Below are positions 8,101 to 11,537 of a stretch of 11,537 bases of DNA, piece by piece. The stretch spans positions 1 through 11,537 of the forward strand of contig JAICTU010000293.1 in assembly GCA_025936205.1 (NCBI GenBank). Reading direction: 5' to 3'. Source of the DNA: Polyangiaceae bacterium. Its GTDB lineage: Bacteria; Myxococcota; Polyangia; Polyangiales; Polyangiaceae. Below the pieces are notes generated by a model that worked only from the letters and a program-made list of their open reading frames with translations, was not told where the DNA came from and made no database searches. Numbering within the stretch: the first letter of the stretch is position 1; every line of letters begins with the position of its first letter. Made by a program: the position numbers and the translations under genes.

Positions 8101-8877
8101 CTGACTTCCGAGGTGTTTTCGGAGTTGCAGCTCGCGCCGCTGCTGGAGCAGGTGCTGAATGCCCTGGGCGAAGCGCGGGTTCGCAGCGCGGGAGGACCGC
8201 CGGCGTCGCAGCACTGGCTCGAGGCTCGCGCGGGAGAGCTGACGACGTGGATGATCCTGCTCGGTGCCGTCGAACGAAAGCGCCGCGCCGCCTCCACGGC
8301 GGATCTCGAACGTACTGCAGCTTGGGTGCGTTCCAATCTGGACAATTCGCTGGCCGTCACTCGTTCGGGTCCCCCGCCAGAGGTGCGATTGGGGGCGGGC
8401 GTCGTGGGCGACGCCATCGCGTCTTACGATCGCTCGGTGAGTGGGCTGGAGACCGGCGTCGGCCGGGACGCGAGGGCCCAGATTCGCGGCGACGAGCGCG
8501 CACGCGGTCTTCGTGGATGGGCGGTGTCGTGGCTCGCCGAGCGGTTGCGTGTCGAGGAAGCTCGCATCGATCCGCGCCGCTCGTTCGCGGATCACGGGGT
8601 GGATTCGCTGGCAGCAGTGGAGTTCGCGAAGGCCTTGGCGGATCGAGTCGGGGTGACGCTCGACGAGACATTGCTCTGGAACTTCCCGACCATCGATTCC
8701 CTGCTGGCGTACCTGGAAAAGCCCCAGACTCCGCAAGGGAACGTCGCGTCGGCGCAGCAGTCCCCAGCGCGAGCGAGCGGCGCGGCCGAGGTTCGAGATC
8801 AGCCAGAGGCTGATGGCGCGAGCAACCTCGAGGACGAGCTCGCCCGGCTCGAACGCGAGCTGAAAAAGCGCAGCTGA
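5173..8877 (+). CDS. FAAL-ACAD-ACP trifunctional loading protein for a polyketide synthase
   Basis: A 1234-residue starter-loading enzyme. Residues 1 to about 575 are a fatty acyl-AMP ligase: YTSGSTG (183-189), YGLAEATLF (335-343), RTGD (D448), NHYPQDIE (473-480) and SGK with the adenylation lysine K561. The NHYPQDIE and YGLAEATLF wording is typical of FAALs, which pass acyl-AMP to a carrier protein rather than to CoA. About 605-985 is an acyl-CoA dehydrogenase-like fold: FALTEPG (716-722), a C-terminal GLVETLQIRKLVDDAR stretch, and LEGPAEA with E952 in the catalytic-base position. About 985-1090 is helical and unassigned. About 1110-1190 is an ACP with GVDSL, S1145 being the phosphopantetheine site. 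The tail (LEDELARLERELKKRS) looks like a C-terminal docking helix. ATG 5173 is the first start after an in-frame TGA; no Shine-Dalgarno is obvious, and GTG 5176 is possible. The PKS gene follows 282 bp downstream on the same strand. The 2,3-desaturation role is inferred. Confidence 0.95.
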   Translation: MVAALTAAATDRGRLRTFPEVLGDWATKAPHRRAYVYLSDGEREEASLTFAELHVAVTAAAQRLTAYARPGDRVLLFYPSGLDFIVAFLACLCSGVVAVPVSVPNRKRGLEIVAGITVDSGAICILSVGALLARYEEDFAAAAGLSQLPRIDTASWGAVEPGRSPGAAGLLGPDLEAPALLQYTSGSTGVPRGVIVTHANLADNQSQQQACANNDERTVIVSWLPMFHDMGLGTVLQALWVGAECVLMSPSAFLQKPARWLQAITRYRGTRSGGPDFAFDLCARSIGKDERQELDLSSWSYAYNGSEPVRAATLSRFYEAFASCGFRWEAFHALYGLAEATLFVSGEPLDKAPAVERFSRHSLEKRVVRVDPSDNSQALVGCGRTWLGGRILIVDPETLVECAAGQIGEIWVAGPSVAAGYWGKDTDTLETFRAHTAAGQGPFLRTGDLGFHHGDSLYVTGRSKDLIIVRGRNHYPQDIEDTVSTCHPALEPQRCAAFSVESEDGESLVVAQEVKRSALRSIDAEDVFRAIRKSVADRHGLYAAAIVLLRPLALPRTTSGKVRRKACRDAFLNQSLPEVASSGIVGATLDPPARASVPPASASPTAARLAEWLRQYSRSHSSADIVRRNLPPDALSEFARQGLLGMQVGAQHGGLALRHGEAVRVLEQLGGVDLGASLFLGLNNYLGVWPILRHGQLQLQQQVLSDLATGRHLAGFALTEPGAHAGAEAWTSHAEQVNGSGWRLFGRKFVTGGAADSGSINVFVRHKDRPGVTGFVVPRNAKGVGPASSVTEDGVARDTLSMDGVFLDHSHVLGQVGQGEEVAFDAIRHSHMAIGAACLGGMKRCSQLIFQHATQRQIGEAGLVAHPVTMTRLGRITAEVTALECLVRLLAELADQDQVVASEAFTVCKLVGPEMLWQAVDDLVQLLGRRGLVETLQIRKLVDDARILRGLEGPAEASAAVLGAGLLEAELDGLRALTSEVFSELQLAPLLEQVLNALGEARVRSAGGPPASQHWLEARAGELTTWMILLGAVERKRRAASTADLERTAAWVRSNLDNSLAVTRSGPPPEVRLGAGVVGDAIASYDRSVSGLETGVGRDARAQIRGDERARGLRGWAVSWLAERLRVEEARIDPRRSFADHGVDSLAAVEFAKALADRVGVTLDETLLWNFPTIDSLLAYLEKPQTPQGNVASAQQSPARASGAAEVRDQPEADGASNLEDELARLERELKKRS

Positions 8878-9159
8878 AGCGAGCGTCTGGGCAGCGGGGG
8901 CGCCGGCAGGGTGCCTCGATGCACGAGTCCGTCGCCCAGCGGCAACGAAGGACCTCCCGTTCGGAGCTCTGCCGAACTACGTTGAGAGTCCAGTAGAACG
9001 AACGCGCGAGAGGCTTGTCCCACAAGGTAGGACAGTCCGTTGTGCTGCCCATCAGGCAGTTGAAATCCGCCCCCTCGCCTTGGACCAAGAAATGCGGTTG
9101 AGCTTATTGCCCGAGCGGACTCGAATCCCGAGTTTGCAGGTTGCGGGAGAGAGGTCGTC
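8878..9159. other. 282-bp spacer between FAAL-ACAD-ACP and PKS genes
   Basis: No convincing gene is seen. The gap is long for two genes whose products should work in sequence. It has an inverted repeat GTTCGG-N7-CCGAAC (8959-8977) and a weaker CTTGT-CCC-ACAAG (9014-9026). Neither is followed by a T-run, so they are not classical terminators. The spacer ends with AGAGG five bases before the PKS GTG, a good ribosome binding site. It may hold an internal promoter or a processing site. Confidence 0.5.
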
Positions 9160-11537
9160 GTGAAGGACGCTGACGAGCGCGTGCTCGAGTTGCTGCGGGA
9201 AGCGCGGCGGCAGCTGGAGCTCGAGCGCAGCCGTCGCGAGGAACCCATCGCGATCGTGGGAATCGGTTGCCGTTTTCCGGGTCAAGTCTCGAACCCCGAG
9301 GAATTCTGGCGGCTGTTGCGCGACGGGGTGGATGCGAGCAGCGAGGTGCCACGCGGGCGCTGGAATGCCGATGCATTCTACGATCCCGATCCGGAAGCGT
9401 CCGGCAAGTCATACACCCGGCGTGGGTCCTTCCTGGAGAGCATCGATGCCTTCGAGCCCGAGTTCTTCGGTATTTCCCCGCGTGAAGCAGCCGGTATGGA
9501 TCCGCAGCAACGGTTGCTGCTCGAGGTCGTGTGGGAGGCTTTGGAGGATGCCGCGATCGTCCCAGACTCCCTGCGCGGTACGGAGACGGGCGTCTGGCTG
9601 GGGCTGTGCCTCGATGACTACGCCGGTCGGAGCTTGTGGTCGGGAGACGCTTCGAACATCGACGCCTATAGCGCGCTGGGCAACACGCGCAGCGTGGCGG
9701 CGGGGCGCATTTCCTATGTCCTCGATCTGCGGGGCCCGACCGTGCAGCTCGATACGGCATGCTCGTCGTCGCTGGTTGCCGTGCACCAGGCCTGTCAGAG
9801 CTTGCGCGCGCGCGAGTGCAATCTGGCGCTGGTTGGCGGCGTCAACCTGCTGTGCGCGCCGGAATCGACGATCGCGCTGTGCAAGCTGCGCGCGCTGTCT
9901 CCGGATGGTCGCTGCAAGACCTTCGATGCCGCCGCGGATGGTTACGGGCGCGGCGAGGGATGCGCCATGATCGTGCTGGAGCGCCTGAGCGATGCGCAGC
10001 GAGCCGGGCATCGAATTTACGCGGTCGTTCGCGGCAGCGCAGTCAATCATGACGGTCATAGCAATGGCCTGACGGCCCCCAGTGGTCTGGCGCAGGAAGC
10101 GGTGTTGAAGGCAGCTCTCGCCAACGCCGGTACGGAGCCCGCCGATGTGGATCTGGTCGAAGCGCATGGTACCGGCACGTTGTTGGGGGATCCGATCGAG
10201 GTCCTCGCGCTGAGCCGAGTCTATGGCGTGAGCCGCGCGCCCGACTCGCCCTTACGCCTGGGAACCGTGAAGACCAACTTCGGGCACCTGGAGGGGGCCG
10301 CCGGCGTCGCGGGGCTGATCAAGGTCGCGCTCTGCCTGTCGCATGGGGAGATGGCGCCGAGCCTGCACCTGCAAAGCCCCAATCCCAAGATCCCGTGGTC
10401 GAGCCTGCCCGTGCGCGTCGTGACTGCATGCCGCCCGTGGCGCCGCTCCGAGAAGGTGCGCAGCGCAGGCGTGAGCTCGTTCGGTATCAGCGGCACCAAC
10501 GCCCACGTCGTGCTGGCAGAGGCGCCCGTGCTCGCTCCGCCCGCGCCGGCACCGGTGCGTTCCGCGGAGCTGGTGGTGCTGTCTGCCAGGAGCTCCGCGG
10601 CTCTGGCTGCGCTGGCGGGGCGGTTGCGCCAGCACCTCGAAGCGCACCCGGAGCTCCAGCTCGCGGACGTCGCTTTCAGCCTGGCGATCACGCGCTCGAC
10701 GTTCGACCATCGTCTGGCTCTGGCGGTGCCTTCGCGGCAAGCACTGCTGGAAGCCCTCGAGCATGCCGCCGCGGGGGCGGGCTCCGAGCAGGTGAAGGCC
10801 CCAGCTCGAGCGTCGCAAGGGGCGATCGTGTTCGTGTTCCCGGGGCAAGGCTCGCAATGGCTCGGCATGGGGAGAACCCTGCTCGAGGAAGAGCCGGTAT
10901 TTCGGGCTGCATTGAGCGAGTGTGACCGAGCCATCCAGGCCGAGACGGGGTGGTCGGTGTTGCAGGAACTCCGGGCATCGCCAGAACACTCGCGCTTGGC
11001 GCGAGTGGATGTGGTTCAGCCCGTGCTGTTTGCTCTACAAGTGGCGCTGGCGGCACTGTGGCGTTCCTGGGGCGTCGAGCCCACGGCCGTGGTCGGTCAC
11101 AGCATGGGCGAAGTGGCCGCCGCCTGCGTCGCCGGAGCATTGTCACTCGGAGACGGGGCTGCCGTGATCTGCCGCCGCAGTCAGTTGCTGCTGCAGATCA
11201 GTGGTCAGGGCGAGATGGCGCTGGTCGAGCTCGCTCTCGAAGACGCGCGAGCGGCGCTGGTGGGCTACGAGGAGCGACTGGCGGTCGCCGTGAGCAACGG
11301 CCCTCGATCGACCGTCATCTCGGGTCATCCGGATGCTCTGACCCAGGTCTTGGCCAGGCTGGAAGCTCGGGGCGTGTTCTGCCGGCGTGTGAAGGTGGAC
11401 GTGGCCAGCCACAGCCCGCAGGTCGACCCGTTGCTGGGAGAGCTCCGCGCGCGGCTCCAGGGGCTGAAGCCACGCTCGGCCCAGCTGAGCATGCACTCGA
11501 CCGTCACGGGCGCTCGCGTCGAGGGCACTGAGCTCGA
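9160..11537 (+). CDS. Modular type I polyketide synthase, first extension module (docking-KS-AT), 3' end cut
   Basis: The frame is open to the right edge, giving the first 792 residues of a larger enzyme. Residues 1-27 form a charged helix (RVLELLREARRQLELE) typical of N-terminal docking segments. The ketosynthase starts at EPIAIVG and keeps its full triad: C201 in TACSSS, H336 in HGTGT, H376 in NFGH. Cys at 201 means an elongating KS, not a decarboxylating loading KS. After a KS-AT linker the acyltransferase begins near residue 560: FPGQGSQW, RVDVVQ, and GHSMG with nucleophile S648. VASH (748-751) sits where methylmalonyl-specific ATs have YASH and malonyl-specific ones HAFH. RVDVVQ and GHSMG also favour methylmalonyl-CoA. 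The GTG start follows AGAGG at 5-base spacing. It should accept the chain from the upstream FAAL-ACAD-ACP protein. Reduction domains, ACP and further modules lie outside the window. Confidence 0.97.
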   Translation, partial: MKDADERVLELLREARRQLELERSRREEPIAIVGIGCRFPGQVSNPEEFWRLLRDGVDASSEVPRGRWNADAFYDPDPEASGKSYTRRGSFLESIDAFEPEFFGISPREAAGMDPQQRLLLEVVWEALEDAAIVPDSLRGTETGVWLGLCLDDYAGRSLWSGDASNIDAYSALGNTRSVAAGRISYVLDLRGPTVQLDTACSSSLVAVHQACQSLRARECNLALVGGVNLLCAPESTIALCKLRALSPDGRCKTFDAAADGYGRGEGCAMIVLERLSDAQRAGHRIYAVVRGSAVNHDGHSNGLTAPSGLAQEAVLKAALANAGTEPADVDLVEAHGTGTLLGDPIEVLALSRVYGVSRAPDSPLRLGTVKTNFGHLEGAAGVAGLIKVALCLSHGEMAPSLHLQSPNPKIPWSSLPVRVVTACRPWRRSEKVRSAGVSSFGISGTNAHVVLAEAPVLAPPAPAPVRSAELVVLSARSSAALAALAGRLRQHLEAHPELQLADVAFSLAITRSTFDHRLALAVPSRQALLEALEHAAAGAGSEQVKAPARASQGAIVFVFPGQGSQWLGMGRTLLEEEPVFRAALSECDRAIQAETGWSVLQELRASPEHSRLARVDVVQPVLFALQVALAALWRSWGVEPTAVVGHSMGEVAAACVAGALSLGDGAAVICRRSQLLLQISGQGEMALVELALEDARAALVGYEERLAVAVSNGPRSTVISGHPDALTQVLARLEARGVFCRRVKVDVASHSPQVDPLLGELRARLQGLKPRSAQLSMHSTVTGARVEGTEL

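Noticed and set aside
7141..8736. Long minus-strand open frame (531 codons) opposite the dehydrogenase/ACP part of the loading gene
   Set aside because: It is fully antisense to well-supported domains, with no motif of its own; a codon-bias shadow.
8959..8977. GTTCGG-N7-CCGAAC as a terminator of the loading gene
   Set aside because: There is no T-run and the stem is only 6 bp. It is kept as a possible regulatory repeat, not called a terminator.
8799..9248. Minus-strand open frame of 149 codons across the FAAL-PKS gap
   Set aside because: Both ends are antisense to certain coding sequence and the translation is a run of Ser/Arg, as expected from an antisense frame.
9760..9762. Possibility that the first KS is a decarboxylating KSQ loading domain
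   Set aside because: The active-site codon is TGC (Cys201) and both histidines are present, so it is an ordinary condensing KS.

Overview
This is a GC-rich window of dense, long genes. It carries two Hanks-type Ser/Thr kinases with proline-rich ectodomains next to the start of a large modular type I polyketide synthase (PKS). That combination and the protein style point to a myxobacterium, most likely Polyangiales/Sorangium-like. This is inferred from gene content and composition; no taxonomic marker is present.

Left half, all on the minus strand. Positions 1-1285 hold the 5' part of a membrane-anchored Ser/Thr kinase that runs off the left edge. Positions 1734-3527 hold a complete, closely related paralogue with a 15-bp tandem repeat coding REPSG near its N-terminus. 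Positions 3744-4856 hold an arginase/agmatinase-superfamily ureohydrolase. The metal-binding residues of this enzyme are intact, but the catalytic-loop HGT motif of agmatinases appears to be replaced by a Cys-containing loop.

Right half, all on the plus strand, divergent from the left. Positions 5173-8877 encode a 1234-residue three-part protein: a fatty acyl-AMP ligase (FAAL), an acyl-CoA dehydrogenase-like domain (ACAD), and an acyl carrier protein (ACP) with a short charged helical tail. Positions 9160 to the right edge hold the 5' part of a modular PKS with an N-terminal docking-like helix, an intact ketosynthase (KS), and an acyltransferase (AT) with mainly methylmalonyl-type signatures. 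The AT is cut by the window edge.

Proposed joint function (inference): the ligase adenylates a free fatty or other carboxylic acid and loads it on the fused ACP. The fused dehydrogenase may introduce a 2,3-double bond while the chain is ACP-bound. The chain then passes through matching terminal helices to the first PKS module, which probably adds a methylmalonyl-derived unit. The ureohydrolase and kinases may simply be the genomic border of this biosynthetic cluster. The 316-bp divergent spacer (4857-5172) carries two clean inverted repeats that are good operator candidates. I see no tRNA, rRNA, CRISPR array, insertion sequence or integrase.
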